Of a stretch of DNA of 64,000 nt, positions 17,106 to 25,796 are shown in pieces. This DNA is from Hypericibacter sp963696655. Lineage in GTDB: Bacteria > Pseudomonadota > Alphaproteobacteria > Dongiales > Dongiaceae. A program made the translations under genes and the position numbers. Location: assembly GCA_963696655.1 (NCBI GenBank), contig CAVOLB010000078.1, positions 15,019 through 79,018 of the forward strand, read 5' to 3'. The notes under the pieces are model-generated. The model did not search any database. It was not told the DNA's origin and saw only the letters and a program-made list of their open reading frames with translations. Within the stretch, counting starts at the first letter, position 1. Every line of letters begins with the position of its first letter.

Positions 17106-18997
17106 GCAGCCGAGGCCAGGCTCGCCGCCGATCCGCTGCGCCGGCCCGCCTGGAAGCGCTCGAACCAGCAGCCCAGGATGAAGAGCGCGTAGATCTGCCG
17201 GTCGAGCGGCTGCGACTGGGACAGATGCTGGCGCCAGAGCGTCTCGATGGCGGCCTGATCGAACAACCCCGTCTGCGGCAGGATGTCGAGCAGGGTGGAT
17301 TCGACACGAGAGCGCAAGGCGTCGCGCGACCAGGCGCCGAAGGGGATTGGGAAACCCTTCTTCTTGCGATTGACGATCGCGGCCGGCAGATAGCGGCGCG
17401 CCATCATCTTATGGACGATCTTGCGCCGGCCCGGCGCCAGGCGGAAGGCGCGCGGCAGGGATTCGACGAAGCGCACCACCTCGAGATCGAGGATCGGCAC
17501 GCGAACCTCGAGCGCGTAGGCCATCGAGATCTTGTCGGTATAGAGCAGCCAGTCGTCCGGCAGGCAGGTCCGGGCATCGACGCTCATCATGGTCTCGACC
17601 GGCTCGCGGCCGGTGCCGCGGCTCCAATCGAGCCAATAGCCGATATCGCCCAGCGCCTTGCCGTCGTCGGCGCGGCCGGTGAGGGCCTGGCGCTGGCCCG
17701 CGGTGAAGAGCGCATAGGCCTCGCGGAAGCGTTCGGCCGGCGATTCGATCGGCAGGCTGCGCAGCGCGCGCTGCACCGCCTCCGGCAGTTTGCCATAGCC
17801 GCCCATGGCGCGCCCGACCCAGCCGGCCATCGCGGGCGCCGGCAGCAGGCGGCGCAGCACCTCGTTCTGATAACGCGTATAACCGCCCCAGGGCTCGTCG
17901 CTGCCCTGGCCGCTCAAAGCCACCGTCACGTCCTGGCGCATGCGGCCGATCAGATGCCAGATCGCCAGCGCGGAGGTGGAGACGATCGGCTCCTCCAGGC
18001 TGTCGATCACCTGGTCGAGCGTCGCCATCAGATCCTCGGGCGCGACATTGACGGCCACGAAGGGCAGATCCAGCGCCGCCGCGGTCCCGCGCGCATCCTC
18101 GATCTCGCATTCCTTGTGTCCGGCACCGAAGCCCACGGTGTAGCAGGGCAGCGCGCGCCCTTTCTCCTTGGCCAGGGCCGCGACCAGTGCCGAATCGATC
18201 CCGCCCGACAGCAGAATCCCGACCGGCACATCCGACAGGAGCTGGCGGTCCACGGCCTCGCCCAGCACCTCGTGATAGCGCTCGACCGCATCGGCGCGAT
18301 TGCCCGCATAGCGCTCCGCCACCGGCTCGATATAGCGCGTGAGCTCGGCCTCGCCCGTGGCCAGATCGAAGCTGAGGCGGTGGCCGGCGGGCAGACGCTG
18401 GATGCCGCGCCAGAGCGTGCGCGGCGAAGGCACGAAGCGCAGCGTCAGGAAACATTGCAGCGCGTCTTCGTCGGCCTCGGGGGCCGTGCCGGTCAGCAGC
18501 ATCAGCGCCCTCGCCTCCGAGGCGAACGCGATCCCGCCCTGCGGCAGCATCGTGTAATAGACCGGCTTGATGCCGAAGGCGTCGCGGACCAGATGCAGCT
18601 TGCCCTCGGCGCGATCGAGCGCCGCGAAGGCGAACATGCCGTCCAGACGCGTCAAGGTCGCCTCGAGACCCTGGGCCGCGAGGAACTCGGCCAGGGTCTC
18701 CGTGTCCGAATGGCCGCGGAAATTCCCGGTCAGATCCCGGCGCAGCGCCTGATGGTTATAGGCCTCGCCGTTATAGGACAGCAGCCAGCGCCCGTCGCGG
18801 CTCGCCATCGGCTGGTGGCCGGCGGGGCTGAGGTCGAGGATCGCGAGCCGCGTATGACCCAGCACCACCTGCTTGCCGCGCAGCTCCTCGCGGGCGACAC
18901 CTTCGCTGTCGGGGCCGCGATGACGCAAGGCCGCGAGACCCGCTTCCACATGGACTGCGACCGACGGCGAGACGACCGCACCGAAGATTCCGCACAT
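17102..18997 (-). CDS. asnB: Glutamine-dependent asparagine synthetase-like amidotransferase
   Basis: A 631-residue AsnB-family enzyme. The start is fixed by the obligatory catalytic Cys2 in MCGIFGA at 18997. The N-terminal glutaminase domain includes LRHRGPDSEG and YNGEAYNH. The synthetase domain has the PP-loop SGGIDSALVAAL, then SGQGSDEPWGGY. AsnB homologues are common in exopolysaccharide clusters, where they probably amidate uronic acids or another carboxylated intermediate rather than make asparagine. With GDP-mannose dehydrogenase in the same locus, amidation of a uronate is a reasonable inference. It lies 37 bp downstream of a GT4 gene on the same strand. Confidence 0.9.
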   Translation of the reverse strand: MCGIFGAVVSPSVAVHVEAGLAALRHRGPDSEGVAREELRGKQVVLGHTRLAILDLSPAGHQPMASRDGRWLLSYNGEAYNHQALRRDLTGNFRGHSDTETLAEFLAAQGLEATLTRLDGMFAFAALDRAEGKLHLVRDAFGIKPVYYTMLPQGGIAFASEARALMLLTGTAPEADEDALQCFLTLRFVPSPRTLWRGIQRLPAGHRLSFDLATGEAELTRYIEPVAERYAGNRADAVERYHEVLGEAVDRQLLSDVPVGILLSGGIDSALVAALAKEKGRALPCYTVGFGAGHKECEIEDARGTAAALDLPFVAVNVAPEDLMATLDQVIDSLEEPIVSTSALAIWHLIGRMRQDVTVALSGQGSDEPWGGYTRYQNEVLRRLLPAPAMAGWVGRAMGGYGKLPEAVQRALRSLPIESPAERFREAYALFTAGQRQALTGRADDGKALGDIGYWLDWSRGTGREPVETMMSVDARTCLPDDWLLYTDKISMAYALEVRVPILDLEVVRFVESLPRAFRLAPGRRKIVHKMMARRYLPAAIVNRKKKGFPIPFGAWSRDALRSRVESTLLDILPQTGLFDQAAIETLWRQHLSQSQPLDRQIYALFILGCWFERFQAGRRSGSAASLASAA

Positions 18998-19034
18998 GGG
19001 ACTGAGCCTCCGAAATGATCTGGGGTCGGCAATG

Positions 19035-20240
19035 TCAGGCGGCGCTGCGCAAATCCACGCCTTGCGCGCGGCGCACCGTCGCGAGCACGGCCTGATCGAA
19101 GCGCTCGACCATGTGATCGAGATGCAGCTCGTCGCGGGATTTGAGCGCGCCCGCCGCCAGCCGCTGCTGGATCTCGGGCGAATCGACGAAGCGCGCCAGC
19201 ACATGGGCGAAATCCTCCATGTCGCCGGGTACAATCAGTCCGTTCTCGCCATTGCGCAGATATTCGATCTCCGGGCTGTGCAGCGCATGGTCGCGGGTGA
19301 TCACCGGCAGGCCTTGCGCGAAGGCGTGATTGACCGCGAGGCCGACGAAACCGGGAATCACCATCGCCGCCGCGACGCGCATATAGCGCGCCACCCGGTC
19401 CTGGTCGTAGAGCGCACCGAGGAAGCGGACCGAGGGCAGGTTCACGGCGCGCCCCTGCAGGCTCTCGGCTGCAGGACCGTCGCCGATGATGAGCACCTCG
19501 ACCGGCTGGCGGCTGAGCTGCATGGAATTGATGCGACGGACGGCCTGGATCAGGAGATCGACCTGCTTGGCCGGCAGCAGCCGTCCGATATAGAGCAGCA
19601 CCACCGAATCCGGTTTCAGTCCGAGCTGCTGACGCAATTCCGCGCGATCGGTCTGCAGATATTTCGCGTGAAGCCGCGTCTGCGCTTCGACGTCTATGGT
19701 GTTTCGCACCACCCAGACCTTGTCGTCGGGCATGCCGATACGCCGGAGATTCTCGGCCCCGCCCTCGGTATAGGCCAGATAGCCGTCGGCCTGGCGCGCC
19801 AGCAGATCCTTCACCTGCGAAACCATGCCGAAGGCGAGGCCGGAGGACTTCGCCGTAAATCCCATGCCGACCTTGGCGTGATAGCCAAATCCCCAAAAAA
19901 TCACAGGCAAGCGACGCTGACGCGCTCGCAAGGCCAGCAGCAGGTTGGAGAGGAATTTGAGCTCGTGGCCCATCACCACGGCATCGAACCGATCAGTCAG
20001 GATCCGCTGCACGACAGGCTGATAGATCGCACGCCAGCGCCCCAGCGGGATTTCACGATTATCCACGCGCACATTGGGAAACTGGAGTGGCTCGGGGGCC
20101 GCCTGCCAGCCGCTGCCGGTCGGCGGGTTGCCGTGGAAGACGACATATTCCGCGCCGCCGTGCAGGTTCAACTGCTCGAAGAATCGCGCGCGATAGGTCG
20201 GCACGAAGCCTTGATGCAGAACGGCGATTCGATAGCTCAT
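19035..20240 (-). CDS. Glycosyltransferase family 4 protein
   Basis: A 401-residue GT-B enzyme. The acceptor-side domain opens with YRIAVLHQGFVPTYRARFFEQL. The donor side contains the LYIGRLLPAKQVDLLIQAV segment, a GDGPAAESLQ loop, and an E-x7-E-like region (PGFVGLAVNHAFAQGLPVITRD) in which the first acidic position is Gly/Val-rich rather than a clear Glu. It is a cytoplasmic or membrane-peripheral enzyme adding a sugar from a nucleotide donor to the lipid-linked repeat unit. It is co-directional with asnB and divergent from the methyltransferase gene at 20508 across a 267-bp intergenic region with no obvious gene. Confidence 0.88.
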   Translation of the reverse strand: MSYRIAVLHQGFVPTYRARFFEQLNLHGGAEYVVFHGNPPTGSGWQAAPEPLQFPNVRVDNREIPLGRWRAIYQPVVQRILTDRFDAVVMGHELKFLSNLLLALRARQRRLPVIFWGFGYHAKVGMGFTAKSSGLAFGMVSQVKDLLARQADGYLAYTEGGAENLRRIGMPDDKVWVVRNTIDVEAQTRLHAKYLQTDRAELRQQLGLKPDSVVLLYIGRLLPAKQVDLLIQAVRRINSMQLSRQPVEVLIIGDGPAAESLQGRAVNLPSVRFLGALYDQDRVARYMRVAAAMVIPGFVGLAVNHAFAQGLPVITRDHALHSPEIEYLRNGENGLIVPGDMEDFAHVLARFVDSPEIQQRLAAGALKSRDELHLDHMVERFDQAVLATVRRAQGVDLRSAA

Positions 20241-20507
20241 GGCGTCGGGGCCTCCTCGCTATTTTGTCTCGGGCGCCGGAAGCATCCGCCGGCCATGCCG
20301 ACGCCGAGGCTGGGACACGATGTTGCCACTTGCTTGATCCGGGGCGGGACCGCCACGATTGAGCCGCATACTGCACGACACGAGGTCGGCGGCGTGTGAC
20401 CTCCTCATGGCATTCGGGCACGGCGTGGCTTGCATCACGAAGCGCATATATCGGAGACGATTTAGTCGGGCGGACCGGCGGGCGACGCCTGTGAACGAGG
20501 CAGACTC

Positions 20508-21362
20508 ATGCGCCTGATCAGTCCGCCGCATGCCCGGCAGATTCGGGCCCTGCCGCATCTGGCGGATGGCACCTACAGCAATCTCGATATCGACGGCACG
20601 ATCGATTTCATGACGCGCCGCTATGTGACGCCGATGGCGCAGCGCTACGACCTGAGCGAGGTGACGCTGGCGGACGGTGCTGCGGGCTATGGCTGGCTCT
20701 CGATCGCGTTCCTGCTGCGCGGTGGGCGCGACGCGATCCTGATCGATCCGGATGCCCGGCGCCTGGAGAATGCGGAGGAGATCTGTCACATCCTGGGCGT
20801 CGCCAATCGCTGCCGCTTCGTCAATCGGACGCTGCAGGAGACGGGGCTGGAAAACGACAGCGTCGATATCTTCGCCTCGATCGAAACGCTCGAGCATGTC
20901 GGCCGGCCCAATGTCCGCAACTGCCTGTCCGAAATCGCGCGCATCACGACGGGACTGGTCGTCCTGACGACGCCGAACCGGCTGTTCCCGGTGGTCGCGC
21001 ACGACACCATGCTGCCCTTCGCCCATTGGCTGCCGCGTCCGCTGCGCCGCCTCTATGCGCGGCCGTTCGGACGCCTGTCGCAGGAGAATGGCAACCGTTT
21101 CCTGGCACCCTGGGATCTGCAGCCCCTGACACGGAAGTTCGAACCCGACAGCCGGATTGCCACCTTCCGCACCCTCGACGAGCTCAAGCGCTTCTATCCG
21201 CATTACCTGCCCTATGGATCCGACCCGGCCCATCGACTGCGGCAGCGCCCCAATCCACTGCTCTGGCGCTATCAGACGGTCATTGCGACTTTGCTCAGCA
21301 CGCGCTCCTATTGGCTGGCACCCAACCTCGCCTCCGTGTGGGTCCGTCGGGAAACAGCCTGA
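20508..21362 (+). CDS. SAM-dependent class I methyltransferase
   Basis: A 284-residue protein with a methyltransferase_11/23-type fold: LADGAAGYGWLSIAFLL as motif I, ILIDPDARRLENA as motif II, and a loop with VDIFASIETLEHVG and LVVLTTPNRLF that matches enzymes related to UbiG/TylF-like sugar methyltransferases. The start at 20508 follows GAGGCAG. It is paired with the following glycosyltransferase gene (16-bp gap), so it may methylate a sugar of the polymer or its terminal residue, a known way to control chain ends in other glycans. The specific target is not evident. Confidence 0.85.
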   Translation: MRLISPPHARQIRALPHLADGTYSNLDIDGTIDFMTRRYVTPMAQRYDLSEVTLADGAAGYGWLSIAFLLRGGRDAILIDPDARRLENAEEICHILGVANRCRFVNRTLQETGLENDSVDIFASIETLEHVGRPNVRNCLSEIARITTGLVVLTTPNRLFPVVAHDTMLPFAHWLPRPLRRLYARPFGRLSQENGNRFLAPWDLQPLTRKFEPDSRIATFRTLDELKRFYPHYLPYGSDPAHRLRQRPNPLLWRYQTVIATLLSTRSYWLAPNLASVWVRRETA

Positions 21363-21377
21363 GACCGGAACGCTTCC

Positions 21378-22307
21378 ATGAGCCAAGTCAGCATCGTGAT
21401 CTGCACCTTCAACAGGCCTGCCCTGATGGCAAAGGCGGTCCGCTCCTGCGTGGCCCAGGAAGGCCTGCCCGCGAACACGATCGCCATCTTCGTGGTCGAC
21501 AACAGCGTCGACGGCAATGCGGCCGCAGCGGTTCAGGCGCTGGCAGCATCCAGCCCGGTCCCGATCGTCTATGTCGGCGAACGACGCTCCAACATCGCGC
21601 GCGCGCGCAACGCCGGCATCGCCGCCAGCGACGCTCCCTTCATCGCCTTCCTCGACGATGACGAAGAAGCCAGTCCGCGCTGGATCGCCGGGCTGCTGGC
21701 GACGATGGAACGCACCGGCGCCGACGTCGTCTTCGCCCCGGTGCTGCCGCAGTTCGAGGCCGGCCAGGCGCCAGCATGGGATCCGGAGGCGCTTCTCTTC
21801 AAGCGCGATATGGGGCTGCCGGACGGCACGCCGGCCCCCTTGCACGCGACCGGCGCCTCGCGCGGCGGCGGCACCGGCAATTGCATGCTGCGGCGTGCGA
21901 CCTGCATCGGCACGAGCGAGCCCTTCGATCCCGGCTTCGGCGTCACCGGTGGAGAAGACACCGACTTTTTCATGGGGCTGTCGCGCGCCGGCCGCCGCTT
22001 CGTCTGGTGCGCCAGCGCGCCCGTCAGCGAGTTCGTGCCGGCGGCGCGCAGCCGGCTGGACTACATGGCGCGCCGAACCTTCCGGCAGAACCAGAGCTAT
22101 GTGCGGCTGCGCAAGAAGAACAGCACGCGGCCGCTGCTGATGACCGCCAATCTGATGGCGCGGGGTGCCGTCCAGTTGGGGCTCTGGAGTCTCCTGGCCG
22201 TCATCGGACGCCTTGCCCGCCGCAGCGACGGTTCGCGCGCCTGGATCAAGATGAATGCCGGCGCCGGCAAGCTGCTCTGGGCGCGCGCCGCCGACAAGCA
22301 TAGCTGA
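21378..22307 (+). CDS. Glycosyltransferase family 2 protein
   Basis: A 309-residue GT-A enzyme with the family 2 core: SIVICTFNRP at the N-terminus, FVVDNSVDGN, and the DxD-type metal site in AFLDDDEEA. The GGGTGNCMLRR and GEDTDFFMGLSRAG segments are the usual acceptor-side and ED catalytic-base region. The C-terminal 60 residues contain one amphipathic or membrane-associated stretch. It follows the methyltransferase gene by 15 bp and converges with the flippase gene. It probably builds the exopolysaccharide repeat unit. Confidence 0.9.
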   Translation: MSQVSIVICTFNRPALMAKAVRSCVAQEGLPANTIAIFVVDNSVDGNAAAAVQALAASSPVPIVYVGERRSNIARARNAGIAASDAPFIAFLDDDEEASPRWIAGLLATMERTGADVVFAPVLPQFEAGQAPAWDPEALLFKRDMGLPDGTPAPLHATGASRGGGTGNCMLRRATCIGTSEPFDPGFGVTGGEDTDFFMGLSRAGRRFVWCASAPVSEFVPAARSRLDYMARRTFRQNQSYVRLRKKNSTRPLLMTANLMARGAVQLGLWSLLAVIGRLARRSDGSRAWIKMNAGAGKLLWARAADKHS

Positions 22308-22330
22308 CGACCGGACGAATTCGTGCGCCA

Positions 22331-23755
22331 TCAGGGCGCCGAGCCGGGCATGGCGGTCTTGCCGCCGCCGGAAAAGCAATGGCGCAGGCTCAAGACCGAA
22401 GGCGTGATCCCCACATGGCGGACCACGATCCGGTGCAGCCAGAGATTCCAGATCAGCGTGACCAGCAGCGACGCCACCGCTCCGCCCAGCATCCCGAAGA
22501 GCGGCAGCAGCAGCGCGTTCAGGGCCAGGGTCGCGACCAGCGAGATCGCGAAGGCCAGCAGGCTCTGGGTCTGGTGGCCCGAGAGGGTGAGGATCTGTGT
22601 CACGGGCCCCGCGGCCGCGATCACGAGCTGGCTCACGCCGAGGATGATCAGCGTCACCTGCCCGCGCGCGAAGTCGGGTCCGAAGACGTGCAGGATCTGC
22701 GGGCCCGCCACGGCCAGCACCGCGACCGCCGCCAGCGAGGGCCAGAAGCGCAGCTGGGTCGCGCGCGCCACCAGCGACTGCAGCCCCGCGGCGTTCTTGT
22801 TGGCGATCAGATGCGAGGCCTGCGGCGACAGGATTGCGTTGATGGCGTAGAGCCCGAAGCTGATCAGGTTGGCGGTGCGGAAGCAGGCGCTGTAGACCGC
22901 CATGTCCTCCGACGGCAGGAAGAAGCCGGCGATGGTGAGGCTCATCTCCTGGAAATAGGTCGTGAACAGCACCAGAAGCTGCAGCTCGAGGCTTGTCCGG
23001 GTCCAGAACCAGGTGCGGTAGGTCGGCGATGCGCCTTTGCGCAGCGGCTTCAGGCCGCGATCGACATAGACATGCTGGCCGAGCAGCAGGAAAGGCAGCA
23101 TCGCGACGGTGAAGAGCATCACTAGGCTGGCCGACAGGCCGCCCACGAGAAGCTGCCAGGCGACCACGATCAGCAGCAGGAAGAGCTGGCGCAGGAAGTT
23201 CGAGGGCAGGAAGGCCGCGGTGAAATTCGAGATCGACTGCGCGTAGCTGCTATGGAGCTGCAGGATCGCGAACAGCGGCACGCCGACGAAGGCGAGCGCC
23301 AGCGCGCCGTCCATGCCGCCGGTTCCCTGCCGCCACCAGAGGAACGCCAGGCCGCCCAGCATGGCGACGATGCTGACGATGAAGGAAAGCTGGTTGCCGC
23401 GCCTGAGGAAGCCCGCTACCTCGCCGCGCTGGTCGCGCGCCGCCGCCTGGCGCACGAAGCGGACCGCCGAGGCAGGGTAACCCAGGGTCGTCAGCGACGA
23501 CATCACCATGCAGGCCGAGAAGGCGAAGACATAGTTACCCAGCTCGGCCGCCCCCATCCAGCGCGCAAGCAGGATATAGGTCAGATAGGTGAGGGCCGTG
23601 CCGCCCACGCGCAGCAGGAACACCAGGGCCGACCAGCGGACGAAGGACTTGAAGGTCGCGACCTTGCGCAGCGCGGGATCAGCCGGCTCGGCGGGCTCGG
23701 CGATGGCGGCGGGACCCTGCCGGTCAGGCGATGAAGCGGCGACGTGCATGCTCAT
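22331..23755 (-). CDS. Wzx-type lipopolysaccharide/polysaccharide flippase
   Basis: A 474-residue integral membrane protein of the MOP (PST/MATE-like) superfamily with about 12-14 hydrophobic helices, including SALVFLLRVGGTALTYLTYILLARWMGAAELGNYVFAFS near the N-terminus, the hallmark of polysaccharide flippases. ATG 23755 is preferred because TTGGAG is well placed; it overlaps the sulfotransferase gene end by 32 bp, showing translational coupling. It is the last gene of the seven-gene minus-strand operon and should flip the completed undecaprenyl-linked unit to the periplasm for polymerisation. Confidence 0.9.
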   Translation of the reverse strand: MSMHVAASSPDRQGPAAIAEPAEPADPALRKVATFKSFVRWSALVFLLRVGGTALTYLTYILLARWMGAAELGNYVFAFSACMVMSSLTTLGYPASAVRFVRQAAARDQRGEVAGFLRRGNQLSFIVSIVAMLGGLAFLWWRQGTGGMDGALALAFVGVPLFAILQLHSSYAQSISNFTAAFLPSNFLRQLFLLLIVVAWQLLVGGLSASLVMLFTVAMLPFLLLGQHVYVDRGLKPLRKGASPTYRTWFWTRTSLELQLLVLFTTYFQEMSLTIAGFFLPSEDMAVYSACFRTANLISFGLYAINAILSPQASHLIANKNAAGLQSLVARATQLRFWPSLAAVAVLAVAGPQILHVFGPDFARGQVTLIILGVSQLVIAAAGPVTQILTLSGHQTQSLLAFAISLVATLALNALLLPLFGMLGGAVASLLVTLIWNLWLHRIVVRHVGITPSVLSLRHCFSGGGKTAMPGSAP

Positions 23756-24614
23756 AGAACTCCAAGTCTCCCGCACAGAGCTTTTCCATCCGGGCGCGGG
23801 CGCCGCGGTCGATTTCCGGCTTCTGGAAACGGCCGGAGCGCATATGGTGCAGCCGCAGCGGCGCGCCGAAGACGCCGGCGAACCCCGCCGCGAAGTCGGG
23901 CATCCTGTCGGTGAAGCCGACCAGGGCGAATTTCTCCAGATTAACCCGCGCGGCCGCCATCGCCTCGGCGATGCCCGCGGGCGGGACGATCGCTTGCCCG
24001 CTGAAGTAGCGCAGCATCACGGTGGCATGACGCCAGCCCACCTCGGAATCGAGATAGGCCGAGAATGACATGTCGATGTAGTTCCCGAGCCGCGCGTCGG
24101 CATAGTTCGACACCAGCCGGTCGAGGGGATTGCGCAGCACCGAGACAAAGCGATAGCGGTCGCCGAAGGCGGTGTGCGCCAGCTCGCTGAAGAGAAAATG
24201 GCCGCAGACCAAGGGCGCGTCGTCCGCCATGTAATAGAGCATGAGACGTTCGCGATAGGCGAAGATCACCTGCGATTCGGGCCCGTCCTCGTGGATGTTC
24301 CATTCCGGCCGCCCCGACTGCAGCGCGGTCGCCCGGCGCGAGGGTCGCGCCAGGATCATCCCGATGCGCTTCTGCAAGGGGCAGAGGCTGCGCATGGCGT
24401 CCGTGACCGAGGTCCCGGCGCATTTGGGCACGTGCATATAGAGGCAGTTGTAAGCGAGCGGCCGGCGCAGCGAGCGCAGCGCACGGGCCGCGTAGAGGCG
24501 CATCCGTTCGTAGGTCTGGCGCGCCAGCGGCCGCGCTTCGGGATCGGGATTGAGCCCATGCCGCAGCAGGGGCGGCAGAACGGGGGGAGCGTCGGGCGAT
24601 GGCGAGGTCGGCAT
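23724..24614 (-). CDS. PAPS-type sulfotransferase family protein
   Basis: A 296-residue protein with the two PAPS-binding signatures of the sulfotransferase_2 fold: MHVPKCAGTSV near residue 60 (5'-phosphosulfate loop) and VLRNPLDRLVSNY near residue 160 (3'-phosphate-binding strand). The rest resembles bacterial carbohydrate sulfotransferases. It lies in the polysaccharide operon between the GH10 hydrolase (3-bp gap) and the Wzx flippase (overlap), so cytoplasmic O-sulfation of the lipid-linked sugar before flipping is the natural inference. No PAPS-synthesis genes are in this window, so sulfate donor supply must come from elsewhere. Confidence 0.88.
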   Translation of the reverse strand: MPTSPSPDAPPVLPPLLRHGLNPDPEARPLARQTYERMRLYAARALRSLRRPLAYNCLYMHVPKCAGTSVTDAMRSLCPLQKRIGMILARPSRRATALQSGRPEWNIHEDGPESQVIFAYRERLMLYYMADDAPLVCGHFLFSELAHTAFGDRYRFVSVLRNPLDRLVSNYADARLGNYIDMSFSAYLDSEVGWRHATVMLRYFSGQAIVPPAGIAEAMAAARVNLEKFALVGFTDRMPDFAAGFAGVFGAPLRLHHMRSGRFQKPEIDRGARARMEKLCAGDLEFYEHARRRFIA

Positions 24615-24617
24615 GAC

Positions 24618-25796
24618 TCACCCGATCGCCCCCGGTTTGAAGGCTTCCGCGAGCGCGCCCCAGCAGGGCTTGCGCTTGAGCTGATCGTCGAGCGGCAGGG
24701 GGCGATTGGGTTGCCCGTCGCTGCGGCGGAAATTGGCACCGGCGTTGGGGGCATTGTACCAGCTCTGCTTGTCGACCAGGCCCCAGGTGAAGACCGCATC
24801 GACGGCCTTCTCGGTCAGGGCCGGGCCGATCGTCTTGTAATAGAGCTGCGCGACCTGCTCGTCGCGCTGCGCGAAATCGTAGGGCAGCATGTTGTCGAGC
24901 ACATCGAGCTCGGTGAACATCACCTTGAGCCCGAGCTGGCCGACAGCCTGGACGAAAGCCCGAATCTTCTCGGAATTGAGCGCCTCGGTCGTCTTGATAT
25001 GGCCCTGAATGCCGAGCGCATGGATTGGCGTCCCATTGGCCTTATAGGCCCTGAGCTGGTCCAGCACCTTCTTGCGCTGCGCGTCGTTGAAGGAGCTGTC
25101 GGCCGTCAGATGGGTGTCGTTCAGGATCAGGATCGCGTCGGGATCGGCCGCGGCCGCGGTGCGGAAGGCGAGATCGACATAATCCGGCCCCAGCACGTCG
25201 AGCCAGTGGGAGGAGCGGAACAGCGCATTGGGCACCGGGGCGAAGATCTCGTTGACCACCACCCAGTGGTACATTCTGCCGCGATAGCGGCCGACCACGG
25301 TATTGATGTGATCGATCAACGCGCGCTTGGTCGCGTCGACCGTGGAGAGATTCTTCAGCCAGTCGGGAATGTCCTGATACCAGACCAGGCAATGGGCGCC
25401 GGCGATCATCTTGTTCTTCGCCGCGTAGTCCATCATCCAGTCGGCGTCGTCGAAGCTGTAGCCGTCGGCCTTCTTGTGGCAGGCCCGCCACATCAGGTCC
25501 CAGCCGTTATGCATCACGCCGCATTCGCGGGCATAGGCGGCGGCGAAATCGGGATCCTTGTTGGTGAAACGCAGCTGGTTGTGCGAGCCGAACTTGACGC
25601 CCTTGCTCTGCGCCAGCTCGCGCAGGGGCGGCAGGGTCGAGAGGTTGTGGCCGGAGAAGCTCGCCGGCGCAGCCTGCAGTCCGCGCAACGGCCGCAATAC
25701 GCCCAGCGCCGTCGCGGCGGCACCGGCCGCAATCAGACGCCGGCGCCCGATCGATCCCGAACGGCCGCCCATCACGATAGACCCCCGCGCGCCCAT
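24618..25796 (-). CDS. Tat-exported glycoside hydrolase family 10 protein
   Basis: A 392-residue protein with a twin-arginine-type signal (GRRRLIAAGAAATALG). The GH10 catalytic pair is visible: acid/base Glu183 in VVNEIF and nucleophile Glu296 in FTELDV. Other GH10 landmarks deviate: canonical LVWHxQxPxW reads LVWYQDIPDW and the ENxMKW region reads VMHNGWDLMW, so a substrate other than plain xylan is likely. It shares one base with the upstream GT4 stop and precedes the sulfotransferase gene by 3 bp. Inside an exopolysaccharide operon such a hydrolase probably trims or releases the polymer, or degrades misdirected chains in the periplasm. Confidence 0.88.
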   Translation of the reverse strand: MGARGSIVMGGRSGSIGRRRLIAAGAAATALGVLRPLRGLQAAPASFSGHNLSTLPPLRELAQSKGVKFGSHNQLRFTNKDPDFAAAYARECGVMHNGWDLMWRACHKKADGYSFDDADWMMDYAAKNKMIAGAHCLVWYQDIPDWLKNLSTVDATKRALIDHINTVVGRYRGRMYHWVVVNEIFAPVPNALFRSSHWLDVLGPDYVDLAFRTAAAADPDAILILNDTHLTADSSFNDAQRKKVLDQLRAYKANGTPIHALGIQGHIKTTEALNSEKIRAFVQAVGQLGLKVMFTELDVLDNMLPYDFAQRDEQVAQLYYKTIGPALTEKAVDAVFTWGLVDKQSWYNAPNAGANFRRSDGQPNRPLPLDDQLKRKPCWGALAEAFKPGAIG

